64,000 nt of DNA, taken from NCBI RefSeq assembly GCF_021917145.1, contig NC_061081.1, forward strand, positions 2,386,058 through 2,450,057. The letters are read 5' to 3'. The translations under genes and the position numbers were made by a program. The DNA is from Hypomesus transpacificus (taxonomy: Eukaryota > Chordata > Actinopteri > Osmeriformes > Osmeridae). Below the pieces are notes generated by a model. The model searched no databases, had not been told where the DNA came from, and saw nothing but the letters and a program-made list of their open reading frames with translations. Positions 1 through 15,586 of the stretch are shown here, piece after piece; the stretch's first letter is position 1, and each line of letters starts with the position of its first letter.

Positions 1-330
1 TATACCTGTTCACACACACACACAATCACTCAAACACATGCACACATACCCTTACACACCCACACAAACTCTCTCTCTCATTTCTTTTCCCTTCTCTGCA
101 ATAACCTGCTGGACACATGTTCTCTGTGTGTGTGGAGGTGTTGACCCACTCACTGACACACTCACTGACACACTCACTGACACAATGAGTCAGTTTCTCT
201 CAGAAAAACGCACGCAGACACTGGCTGAACCTGGCCCACTTAACCCTCGCCCACACAGACAGGGGGAACTCTCTCTCTCTCACTCACTCCCCCCCCGACC
301 GTCGCTCTGTCACCCAGCCTCATCCTTCCT

Positions 331-472
<142 letters not shown>

Positions 473-1210
473 TCTCTTCCACCCTTTATCCCTCCTTTGT
501 GCTCTCTCTCACCCCTTCCCCTTTTTTTTACTTGTATTTCTGCACTCTGACATCCATCTTACACCTCCTATCATTGTCTCTCTTTCCATCCATCCATCCA
601 TCCATCCGTTTCTTCCTCTCTCCCAATTACCTCTCAGAATGTGCACACAAAGTACTGTAATATATACTGTAAGTCTGTCCACCCTTGCCAGACAGCTGTG
701 TTGTCCTCACTACCATTTTAACGACATTTAGTGCACAGTAAACAGCTTTCAGCTTGGTCAACAATGGAGGGATGCCAGAAAGAGAAAATACATAAAGGTT
801 CAAACTAGAGATATGGACAGGAAGGTTTACTGCTAATGCCACCTGGGTCCGCATCTTTTAGTGCTGGACATTTGTCATGCCCACCTAGTCAGGCACAGAG
901 AGAAAAAGAGAGAAAAACATAAATAATGACTGGTAGAGAGACACAGCCGGAGAGAGGAAAATGGGAAAGGAAGTGAGAGTGTGTGTGACTGTGAGAGAGA
1001 GTGAGAGAGATTACGAGAGAGAGACAGAGCAAAAAGAGAGAGAAGTGAGTTGTTATCTGTAGGTTTGACGTGGGCCTTTGTGTGTCGGACCCGCCGTAAT
1101 AGCTTTGATAGATGTGAGTGAACAAGGCAGATATGGCCGTTGACATTTACAAACCTGTCGAGGAGACAGAGACGAGAGACCCCGAGAAACACTCCGTAAT
1201 TAATCCTGCC

Positions 1211-1437
<227 letters not shown>

Positions 1438-1821
1438 CACAGTCCTTCAGACAGTATCTACCTTCAGCAGCAGTGAAGTTCACACAGGCAGAGTAAAGGA
1501 AGTGGTAATAGGCAATTCAAATAATCCCACAACAAGTTTATCCCATGCATTATGAAACAGGTTGAGACAACGTTGCACAGTCAGTCTAGACTCTAGAGGC
1601 TACAGAAAAAATACAGACTTCATAGAGGAAAAACGACTTCAAAGAAAAGGTTCACCATAAACCCGTGCGTTACCGAAATTGTTTCTACTTTATCAACCCT
1701 GACTGTTAAATACTGTTAATATAATACAAAAATATTAATATTAATAATTTTACAACTGAATAGAAACATATAGTTATGCTGTATACACTGCTGGGTAAGA
1801 AACGGTTCTAAGGATCTTTCT

Positions 1822-1878
1822 GTACTGTAAATCGCTCTGGATAAGAGTGTCTGCTAAATGACTAAATGTAAATGTAAT
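1822..1878 (+). repeat. Teleost SINE/LINE 3' tail fragment
   Basis: The segment contains CTCTGGATAAGAGTGTCTGC followed by TAAATG and AAATGTAA repeats. This is the conserved tail shared by many teleost SINEs and their partner LINEs. No head region is recognisable upstream, so it is a truncated copy. Confidence 0.75.
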
Positions 1879-2752
1879 CTTTCCAGAGAGTTGAAAGGAC
1901 TACATAGTGACATAAAGACGTAAACATTATAGAGTGTATTTATAAGTGATTCTGAAATGGTCTGTCAGTACCAAACGCAGAGAGATACATTTGATAGGAA
2001 TTCAGGGGAGAAAAGATTGGGGAACCACCCACCTAGCAGTGTGATGCGGCGGGGGGGGCATATTGATCCACCTCTCACTGCTCACTGGGATTAGCTTCCC
2101 GACCGCAGACTTATCGTTGAAAGACAGAAACAGTGGCTCCACCGTCACCTCCTGTGATTAGTTCTAACAGCAGAGCCTCTAAGTGCCCCTCAGAAGAAGA
2201 CGAAAAACAAATCCCTTCATGGTGCATTCTCTGTACCTCCCTCTCTCTTTTTTTTCACTTTCCTTATTTTACTCTCTCTTTCCTAGGTTCTATCAAAGCA
2301 GTGTTTGATCGTCTTACTATGGCAAAGGCAAGGTTTGTCCTCTGGCATGGTGAAAACCGCACAAATGAACATTTTTGCAAGAACGTCGTAGTGGAAGCCT
2401 TCCCTTCCTCTTTAGAACTGACTGTGCCAGCTGACATCTGAGCCTACAGCATGTGGAGACGCTGAGACACTTCAGCACCATGGACAGCGCCTACCATTCC
2501 TCACCCAGCAGCACAGTTCATGGCCTGCACCTCCTGGCCCTGCTTTCATGTTGCAGTCCTTCCTCCATGGCCTTCTGTCCTACACCTTCCTCCACCTCCT
2601 CTCGAAGCCTGCCTTTTGCACCTCACCTGCTTTGCTCCTGCTCCCTGACCTCCTCGTACAGAAAGCTCTAGTTCTCCTTCGGCACCTCCTCCCGCAAACT
2701 CTAGAAGCTTCTCCTGCACCTCCTCCTGCGACTCCTCCTCGCTCCCTCCTAC

Positions 2753-5824
<3,072 letters not shown>

Positions 5825-6424
5825 CGGAGGCTGGCCTGAGGTGGAGGTAACCCCTTAAGCAAACCTCTCTCTCAAGTCGGCCGGACCTTATCAGCTTCCT
5901 CTGCGCATCTTCTCAGGTAGGTAGATAGGTGGATGTGTACTGTAGTGGTACAACCCTGCGGTCTTTAATTATTGTGGTGCAGGCGCGCACACAAGTGACA
6001 ACTATCAGCCAACCAGCGCTACAACCACATGGATCAAATGTTGAGGTGTTCCATACTCTCTTGTTAATATGTTAGCGACAAGTTGTTTTGAGTGGAACTC
6101 CTCGCAGATAACAGATACGTCTGACTTTGAACCTCACAAACGTCGGGCACTAAAGGTTTGGTTGTGGTAAGGACGATAGCTTACTACACTTTATGACAGC
6201 AAGAAAGACAGCAACATGAAGCGCGTCTTGGAAGAATTAGGGATACCAGCGCCCTCTGCTGGCTATTCGTACGCCCATAAACATTTAGCTCCTAGCCTTG
6301 AAAATTATTTCAGGGCAAGCGAGTGTACACAAACACAAAGAGAAAAAATACATCTCATTCTCTACATGTGACAGCATAACAATAGCACATGTTTATTCAG
6401 GTTCACATCAACAGTTTGTCCTTG
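5825..6424. other. Spacer between kcnt1-like 5' end and klhl-like 3' end
   Basis: By position this holds the promoter and 5' leader of the kcnt1-like gene and the end of the kelch gene transcript, both on the minus strand. I see no confident TATA box or further coding exon. Confidence 0.5.
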
Positions 6425-6430
6425 TTTATT
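6425..6430 (-). terminator. Polyadenylation signal AATAAA of the kelch gene
   Basis: AATAAA on the minus strand lies 77 bases past the stop codon of the kelch gene, a normal distance for a short 3' UTR. Confidence 0.55.
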
Positions 6431-6506
6431 TGTTTACAGTATATAAAATTGATATTAATATTCTGGCATTAACATGCAGGTAACAGCAATCAGGAAGTAG
6501 AACATT

Positions 6507-9268
6507 CTAGAAGGGTTTGACCAGAGCAATATGACCGCCAGGGTGCTTGGACTTCATGCTGCCAAAGTGTCTGTAAAAACATAGTAGAGAACATAATCTG
6601 GTTATCTGGTTAACTGGAGTAGAGAGTTAACATGTAGCACAGAATGAAATGAACGAAAAATGAGATATTGTGGCACGTACACGTATGTGTATGTGTGTGT
6701 GTGTGTGTGACTCACCTCCATGAATTGGTCTCATGCTCGTAAGCCTCCATGGTTTTGAGGTCTGTAACACCGTCAGTTCCACCTACAGCCAACAGCATCC
6801 CATTAAACACCATCAAGGAGACCTAGCACACAGAGACACACACAGACATGAGGGAACAGCGGATTGGTTCAGTCAATGCATCATTTGAGTGATTTCCAAA
6901 AGTATTGAAACCTGCAGAAACCTCCCACCTGGTGCCTCTTGCTCCTCATTGGTCGGACCGGGGTCCAGCGGTGTGCTTCCGGGTCAAACTTCTCCACAGT
7001 GCTGAGCTCCAGCAGCAGCTCGTCTCGCCCCCCGGCCACATACAGGCGGTCCAGGAACACGGCACAGCCCGGGTTCTCTCTGGCCGTCAGCATGGGCGGG
7101 CACATGGCCCAGCAGCCGTCCAATGGGCTGTAGCGCTCCACTGGGGGGGGGTCAAGGGTCAGGGGTTGTGTTAGTGTATGAGGGATCCTCATTAGTCTAA
7201 ACAAGGACCTACCATGTCAGCTGACGCTGTTCCAGAGGACAGGTATAGCTGTAGTCGTGAAAAAAGGCAGGACATCAAATGTTTAGAACGAAGACCATTC
7301 AAAGTCTATTGTTTCTCTGCCCAGTGTAACAGGACCTTCTGACCACGTAGATTGGTACCAATTTCCTCCCTCACATGCAGTCAGCAGTATAATAACATGC
7401 GTTTGGAGCTCAGGGGCTAATGACGTTCACTAACTCCCTTTATTCCTTCCTCTTCCATTCTTCCTCCCCCATTGCTCCAGCCCTCCCTCCCACAGGCTGA
7501 CGGCTGACAGATGAATGAAGTGGGAGACAAAGAAGGAGTGCGTTGAGGGTGAGTGACGGGCCCTGTAGACTCTGACCTCCGACACAGAAATAGAAAGCCC
7601 AGAGCCAACTGGCCACAGGCCCCACATACCTCAGAGCAGTCTGCGACGAGGCCTTAACACTGCAGACGCCATCTGCTGCGTGTGTGTGCCTGTGTGTGTG
7701 TGCCTGTGTGTGTGTGTGCACTTCTGTGAATTACGATGGTAGTGTCAGATGTGTGTAAAACGTGGCGTAAGCTTACAGCCGTTTGGCACCCAGCAGTGAC
7801 ATCACTGGTGACCCCTGCTCTTTGTGACCTGGTCCACTGGGGTCTCCACAGGACACATCACAAGTTCATGTCCCAGCGTCCCACTCATGTCAGTTTTCAC
7901 ACAACTTTACCTTCCCCTATAGCCTGTAGCTAAAAGTTCCTGGAGCAAGACTGCAGAACTTGAACCCACGTTTTCTGGAATAATTGGAATACTGTTGTAA
8001 CCCCTTCAAAATGCATGTTATTTTCTTGGCGGGGTGATAGTCACTAATGCAACGTAAACGACCCCTGGAAATTCCTCACACCAAACTTAATGTGATGACC
8101 TCATGTCCGCACAATACGGTATTGTGTCCCCAGATCTGCTGAGATTCCAGTGGGACCTGGGTGTGTACCTGAGTCCAAGGGCATCTGTCCATCTGTGCCC
8201 CCCACCACGTAGAGGCAGCCCCCCAGCACGGCGGCGGCTGCCCCGGCCCTGCGACGGGACATGGGGGGAAGCTTGGTCCAGGCGTTCCTCTTCGGGTCGT
8301 ATCTGAACCCAGGAGAAACCGATTCAGACACGTTTCGTCCTGGTGAGTGTTTTGTGTGCGTCTGTGTGTTAGGACTGTGATGTGTTGTGTGCACGTGGGA
8401 GTGTGTCGGTATATGTGTGCGACGTGCGCATGCGTGCACGTGTACCTCTCCACTATGTTGACGCAGGCGACCCCGTCGTGGCCCCCCAGGGCGATCAGAC
8501 AGCCGTCCATCTCAAGCAGACACACTCTTCTGCGGGGGGCACTGAGGGGGGCCACATCTCCGCTCCAGGTGTTGGTCCCTGGGTCGTACCTGAGGGGGCA
8601 GCAGGGAGGGGTGGAGTTAAGTAGGTATTGGGCCTGGCAGTGTGAATTAAAGATGATTCATGGGAAGCATAGAGGGATGGAGTTCGGAAGGATATTTTGG
8701 GGCAGCATGGAGGGGTGGTGATAGGAAAAATTGGATTGTAACTGTCAGTTGAAAAGGTCTACAGATGTCTTTGAAGGGTTCTCTGGGTTTGTTGAATTTG
8801 TTTGTTTTAGATACTGAGTTATGTGTTATGAAAGGTAAGGCTTCTGTATGGCTATATCGTGTTTGACAAGGAGTTCAGCTGAAGTTTTTACCATGGAGAC
8901 CTGACTGTACTGCTGCTTAGGTAACATTGTGTGCGTCACTAAGTGATGTGTCATTCATTGATTTAGGTAGAGTAGCCCCCACCCCCCTTCCGGTCTCTCT
9001 CTCTCTTTCTCATTTCTTTCTTCCTTCTTATTCTCCTCCAATGCAGAATATCTGAGTGATTAATACATAACACATTACACAATACATTAGATACATGTGT
9101 TATCTACAGCTGATATGTTCTATTGAAAAGGAGAGCCATGCCGTTGAGGACACTTTTTCCTCTGCAGATCAAGGACACGGCCATCTGACGGCCAAAACAA
9201 ATAAATACTCTGCTGTTTTAGATGGAGGCAATTTTATCACACAAGATACCGCGCAGGATTGAAGCAGC

Positions 9269-9350
<82 letters not shown>

Positions 9351-10500
9351 AAGCACCCACATAAACAGTAGACACAGTCACACATACACACAAATTCACA
9401 AGCACAGTGTGCATATACCCAGTACACGCAAACACATACATAGTACACACTCACACAAACAGGCTTGTAAAACCGATCCCGTCTGGCACGCCAAACCCGG
9501 AACGAGCCGTCCTTGTGACTCTCTGTGTTGGCCTACTGAGGACAGACGGTTCCTCTGCTCACAGTTTGGATGGGTTAGCTGCCTGTCCCTGGGTGTCATC
9601 ACCCGGCACTGGGTAGCTTACTTTGGAGGGGGTAGACTGGAGAAGGAGTGAACAGGTGAGAAAGTGGTAGAATGGAACGGCCACGGCCGTGCCCTTGTGT
9701 GTTTGGGGTTTTTCCTGGTTTTCCCTGGCCCTAGTGATGTGTGTCTCCTTGTGTGCGTTTTCCGGTCCTGGTCTTGTCTCTCTCCTGGCTCCCTGCACCT
9801 CCTGTGTTCACACACCCTGCTATTGTCCCTTGTGTTCTCATCAGGCCCTCTGTGTATGTCTTGTCATGCGGTCGTCGTTGAACCGGTGAGTATCCCTGTC
9901 GTGTTGTCTAAGTGAAAAAAGATACTTTTGTATTTTAAGGTAAGAGAGGAAAGAGAGAGAGAGAGAAAGAGAGAGAGAGAGTGGTGAAAGAAGAAGGGGG
10001 GGGTGAGTAAAGAAGAGAGTGAACAGCATGCAGCAGTCATCAGAAGTGGTCCATCACTCCTAGATAACATTGCTTTGGACCTGACTTTCTGGAGCAGATG
10101 ATCTAGATCTAGGACATGACCTAGTCTGTCGGACTTGGACTCTGGTGGGGCTATTCTGGGTCTCCCTGACGTCATCAGAATTTAGGATTTCAACCCATAT
10201 GGAAGCAGGTGCTGAGTCACATGACTTCCGATGAGTAGGGTAAAAGTTCATGCCAGTGTTCTACTATGGAATTTGAATGGTCATAATTAGTTCAGTAAAC
10301 TCTCACCTTTCCACACTGCTCATGCAGGTGACGTCATCGTACCCCCCCACGGTGTAGATGAGCCCCTCCAGTGAGCACACTCCAGTGTCGCCACGGTGAC
10401 GGATCATGGGGGCGGACATCTTCCACTCGTTGTGCTGGGTGCAGAACTGCTCCACTGGGCAGGAGGGATCGTCTCTGCTCCAGCCTCCCACTGAAACACA

Positions 10501-10532
<32 letters not shown>

Positions 10533-10821
10533 TACACACGTACACACACACACACGTACATACACACAAACATGTACATACACACACACACACATGTACA
10601 TACACACACACACACACCCACACACATGTACATACACACACACACATACACACATACACACACACACACACACGTACACACACACGTACACACACACACA
10701 CACATGTACATACACACACACACACACATGTACATACACACACACACACACCCACACACATCCAACACACGCACACATTGAACACCCACCACATACGCAT
10801 AAGTACATTAAAAACACACCA

Positions 10822-10853
<32 letters not shown>

Positions 10854-11483
10854 GGATAGTGTTTTCACAGCTGCTTTGTCATGCGATGTTGGAGACAGTG
10901 ACAGCCGTCTGCTGCCTGCATGTCATGTCACTTTTCTAATAAAGTCTGCAGGCATTTTTACAGGGACCCTGTGTGCTCTGCTGTCACCAACATACAGCTT
11001 GTGGTGAGAGAGTCACACAACTCGATCAGCCTAACACGCACACACACACACACCTATGACATCCAACAGATTATCAAAAGCAACGAATGCCAAAACTAAA
11101 GATGATATAAAGAACCCAGCATCAGAGAAGTCAGACGTGGCTCTGATGGTCAGAGCACGGTGACACTCTTGTACAGAGCCGCTGCTCAGGCTGCCTCACA
11201 GTGTAGGCGCACTCATGGAGAGCATCCCATGTGTCCTTCTTTATACAAGCCTTGTAGGTAACCAAGAAGGGTGTCATCACCCCCCAGGGCGTGGAGGGAC
11301 TGACCTACGTAAACCGTGTCGGAGGCTTGGGCGGAGGGGACGGACGGGAGTCTACTGAGTTTCTGTCGGTTGGCGAGAGGCCCGTTGGTGCTGGGTCGAC
11401 CCTGGCGCGTCGTGGCAACGCCTCCGGAATATTGTTCGCTTTTCGGCGGCGTGGCCAACGCTTCTGACTCTCCCAGACCCTCG
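6507..11483 (-). CDS. Kelch-like protein (KLHL20-like), kelch-propeller exons only
   Basis: Seven exons with GT-AG junctions: 11483-11305, 10490-10307, 8589-8446, 8302-8169, 7140-6929, 6822-6716 and 6570-6507 (stop TAG). Together they give six kelch repeats, each with a GG pair and a late W ([49 protein letters not shown]), so one complete beta-propeller. The repeats resemble KLHL20 (compare GGWCSGD and ERYDPKENKW in that family), but the match is not close. KLHL proteins are substrate adaptors of CUL3 ubiquitin ligases: BTB and BACK domains bind CUL3 and the propeller binds substrate. The first exon here encodes a Ser/Pro/Gln-rich linker and needs at least one upstream exon. No BTB or BACK exon was found between 11484 and 15586. 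The introns are full of CA repeats. I do not assign a symbol. Confidence 0.85.
9272..9349. repeat. (CA)n microsatellite in kelch intron
   Basis: A nearly perfect CA tract of about 78 bases, followed by looser CA-rich sequence to about 9460. It lies between the second and third recognised kelch exons (in gene orientation). Confidence 0.95.
10497..10853. repeat. (CA)n/(TACA)n minisatellite-like tract in kelch intron
   Basis: CA dinucleotides with recurring CATGTACATA interruptions begin seven bases upstream of the acceptor of the kelch exon at 10490. The polypyrimidine tract of that exon therefore lies inside the repeat, and repeat-length changes could affect splicing. Confidence 0.93.
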
Positions 11484-13570
11484 CTGTAATGGAGAAGACA
11501 ATAGACCAGTGCTCTGTAAAATATGAAAGAAGGAAACAATACAACATTCATGTGCTATGTAGACTGTCAACACAAACAGAACACTAAAATACATGTAATA
11601 CTGGATGGTAATAGTGGAACATGTTTTCAGTCAACTGTTGCTTGAAAGTATAACACTATAGAAAAAATGTATTATTTCATAAAAGATGATACGAGATAAG
11701 ACAGGCATTCTGAAAGAGTTGTGTTAGTCGAATTTACCCTTGCTCATTGTACACCCCCATCCTCCTACTCTCCGGACTCAGAGACACTGAGGGCCCGAGA
11801 GCCTTGGGTCTACACCCCACCCATCACACACACCTCGGAACCCCACACAAATTCCTTGCAACGCACTCACACACTCCCATACACATCCCCTTAGTCACAC
11901 ATGCTACACACCCTCTCCAGACACACACACAACACACATATTCCACAGACACATTCCTTACAAACACACCCTGTCGAATACCCATGTTGGTATCAAAGTT
12001 CTTTAGTCCTTATACGGAATGTCGTTTCACATGAGCAGATCTGGTGACAAGCAGCAGACACTGACAGTGTGTTCTCTACACCTCCAGAGTCTCAGAATTG
12101 GATCAAGTTCCCTTTCTACCTGCAAATGTGTCTGCTTTGCATATTGCCATGTTTCCCCTTGAAAACCGCAAACACGTCTGCTACATTTTCTGTAATTCAG
12201 TATGTGTATGTGTGTGTGTGCGTGTGTGTGTGTCCAGCCTCAGAGGCCGAGTCCCTCTATTCTGACTCACGCTCAGTATATCGGCGTGTGAATTTTTACA
12301 GGCTAGTGAACAGAGCTGGTCTCCTCGGTGTGCATTCCCAGCTGACAAGAGATCTACAGGCAACTGGCCAGAACGAGAGAGAGAAGGAGGAGAGAGATTT
12401 GAATTCTAGGTTTCAGTTTTCTGTAAAATCTGCAAATCTGATGTGAAGATGTGGAGGATACACACACCCGGACAAAACACGCACACACACACTCACAAAC
12501 ACACACACATCCACACACCCACGAACACAAGGACTGCTGAATTTTTACGGAACTAGTCAATAGCAAACAAACTTAATTTGCAGTATTTCTCAGGTTTCCA
12601 AGGTAATGAAAGAGACCGCACAAACCCCATAGTGAACCAGGTGAGAGAGAGTGTTTAGTCATGGCTTAGCAGAATACACAGAGATCCACAGAACATGCAG
12701 ACCAAGTATCCACCTTGAAAACTCCCTCGGTTTGAATTAACATTGTTATCAGTTGGATACTAACTGATTGTGATATGCTCCTCTGTCTTCATCAACAGTT
12801 TACCGAGTACATGTTGGACATTGCTCATGTTAAATACAGGCCGTTTCAACCAGTCCTGGGATGTGATGAGATGTGGAGAGGAATCCACTCCAAAAGGAGC
12901 CTGCAGGCCTTTGGTTTAAACTAAGAGATGGGAGTGAGTGGTCGGGTTCAGCAGAGTAGAAGATCAGGGTGAATACAGTTAATCTGTTGTTACACTTTTA
13001 TTTAGAGAGTCCTCTTCAGGCTGACTGCAGATGGTCATACCATCAAGAAACGATTAACAGCATGTCAACTACAGCTTAGCTGATACTCAACCACTGGCTG
13101 GACTTAGGTTTAGGCTTAAAGGTAGGCTTTGTGGATAGTCATTTGCCATTTGAACATCATAGACAGATCATCCACATATTGACTCTCCAAATACAGTGCC
13201 AGCGAGTTTTTAATTGCGCAGTTTTTATTAGTATCGGTGTTACCAAACGTTTCCAGTGTTAGTCACAGTTCAGCATGCTATTGGAATCTTCAATCTATCT
13301 GGTTCCCAGAGACAGACTGGTAACTCGATCTGGAAACGTCCTCTCCACTTTTCAAGCTAATTTATAGGGTTTATACCCCCCCCCCCCACATACACACACA
13401 CACACACATACACACACTGCTGTCATTCCACTCTCAATGCCTTCGACTGCCGTTTCTGCCTGGGAGAGGTAGAAACACAACTGACATGCCTGATGACAAG
13501 ATCCCTCCAGGAGAAAAAACCACAGGAGCAGAAGGGGATAGAAAGATGCAGATGCACATTCTGACACACG

Positions 13571-13604
<34 letters not shown>

Positions 13605-15586
13605 CAGGCATGCAGGCCACCTTTGGTGAAGGACAAGCACATCATGAAGCTCTAAAAAATATATCCCCCTCTTCCTAAAAAAGACACTTGTTCCAGAGAG
13701 ACCGTCACCACATACCAGAGGAAACACAACACCTGTGTGTGTGTGTGTGTGTGCGTGTGTGTTTGTGTGTGTGAGTGTTTGTAGGGAGATGATCTTGTAC
13801 GGTGTAAAAGCCCCCCTGCGGAATCTTTCACATGACAGGGAAAGCATGGAGTCCCATATAGCTTATCTGCACCCTGAGTTATTAATAATTGATAGTTACC
13901 TATCCTACAGTAATGATCATTCATTAACAGAACGGAGGAAGTAGAGATCATATTAGAGCAGGACAGGGAGTCGAACAGACCTTGGAAATAGAGAACACTA
14001 GGGGACACGGGGACAGCATGAGTTAAAGCTGTGTAGGGGTTAACTCATTATGTCCTTGTATCACTATGGTGACGGTGGAGGGACACACACCCTCATGGAG
14101 AGCAGAGAACAACAAATCAATCTCGAGTCACTAACATCCCCGACCATCGTACGGGTGTCACTGCGAAGCCAGATCCTTCCACCCCCTCGCGCCTATTCCC
14201 GGTTCGAGTCTCCCACGACACAAAAAAACAGCTTTTTCTGACTGCTTAAACCAGAAACGGCACATAAAAGCTTTCAGTTCTGTACGGCAGGAGGACGGAA
14301 TTTTCTAACAGTGAGTCAGTAAACAAGGTGCCAACAAACTTTTGTGAACTGAACAGGAATTCAATTTCCATACCAAACATGCATTTGAAATCAGTCAAGG
14401 TAACGGCAGAACGTTATGCGGAAAATCATCAACTTCGACCAGCCTCTTCCAATATTCCAAATCCATCATCATCCTCTACCAAAGACTGAATGCCTTCTAA
14501 AACGCGTGAAGTCGACCAAATTATGAGCAGTCACAAATATTGAAAGCAAAAATGTCAGAAATGCTTAGAAATAAATCAGTTAGAATGGAAAATAGAAGCT
14601 GGTGTCTGTACTTACGCCTTTGAGGGCATAGTGATGTTGATCCTGAGGGTTCGACTAATTTCCAGTGGTCCTTTGTGGACTGTCTTCTACTGTACCCCTT
14701 GGTGCTGTGTTTCTTTGTGCTGTGTGTGTGTGTGTGTTCTTTTGCTACAGGAGTGCTCAGAAGTCTCACTGCAGAGCTCTTCTGACCTCTGGTAGAGGAG
14801 GTTATGGACATGTGCTTTGTCAGCACACACACACACGCACGCACGCACACACACACACACACACGTGTCACCCACACACTCAGATGCATCCAGTGCATGT
14901 CTGCCATCTCCAGAAGCCCCAAGCAGACAAACCAAGAGAAGTATTCAGGTACATTCAGTGAATGCCTTTTGTGTTCCACACACACAACCACACGCACACA
15001 ATGTAGCAGGGATGATTCGTCAACTTGTGGAATCAGTTTGCAACACAGAATGTGTGTGTACTTATGTGAGTCAGCCTGTGTGTATGCAAGTGCTGACAAG
15101 CTGAGGGTGAGTTAGTGTGTTCCCTTCTGAAAGACAAACAGCACAGATAGCTCGGGGGCCCTTCACAGGAGGACACTGGGATTCATTCTCAATATACCCG
15201 TGCCAAAAGATCTGTATGGAATACCTGTGCTCTTCCTAAGTGAAGTCTCATGGTGACAGAACGTCCCAAAGTAAGAGTCAGTTGACATGCTTGTTTTCTT
15301 GCCTGGGATGTCCCTCTGTGTTGAGGGATGAGGCCCTCTTAAAGTATGCATGATGGAGGACGCTCTCCTGGAGAATGCTACCTGAGCTGGGTGAGAGAGG
15401 TGGATACAGTTACCCGGGGGGTCAGTTACTTGGAGGTGGGAGCATTGTGCCAGCCTGCTGCGGTTGTTGACGTGGCCACAGAGACATCTGCGTGTTCTTT
15501 GGCTGGAGGGTTCCGGTGCTTCTGGTCAGCCGTGAAGATCCACACAGCAGGTTCAGGAGCACAGGAACAGGTGGTTTGCAGGTATC
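11484..15586. other. Spacer between kelch exons and b3galt9
   Basis: This 4.1-kb stretch should contain the upstream exons of the kelch gene, yet no BTB or BACK coding sequence was recognised on the minus strand. It contains CA/GT microsatellites (about 12200-12235, 13387-13420, 13565-13605, 13733-13775, 14825-14865) and unique sequence. A GT donor-like site at about 14615 on the minus strand follows a short open frame that I could not identify. Confidence 0.5.

Noticed and set aside
14185..14220. Sequence CCCGGTTCGAGTCTCCCACG resembling a tRNA T-arm
   Set aside because: No matching acceptor stem, D-arm or anticodon stem upstream; at best an old SINE scrap.
14521..15099. 192-residue minus-strand frame upstream of the kelch exons
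   Set aside because: Crosses CA repeats, shows no BTB, BACK or kelch similarity, and the only splice-like site is a weak donor near 14615.
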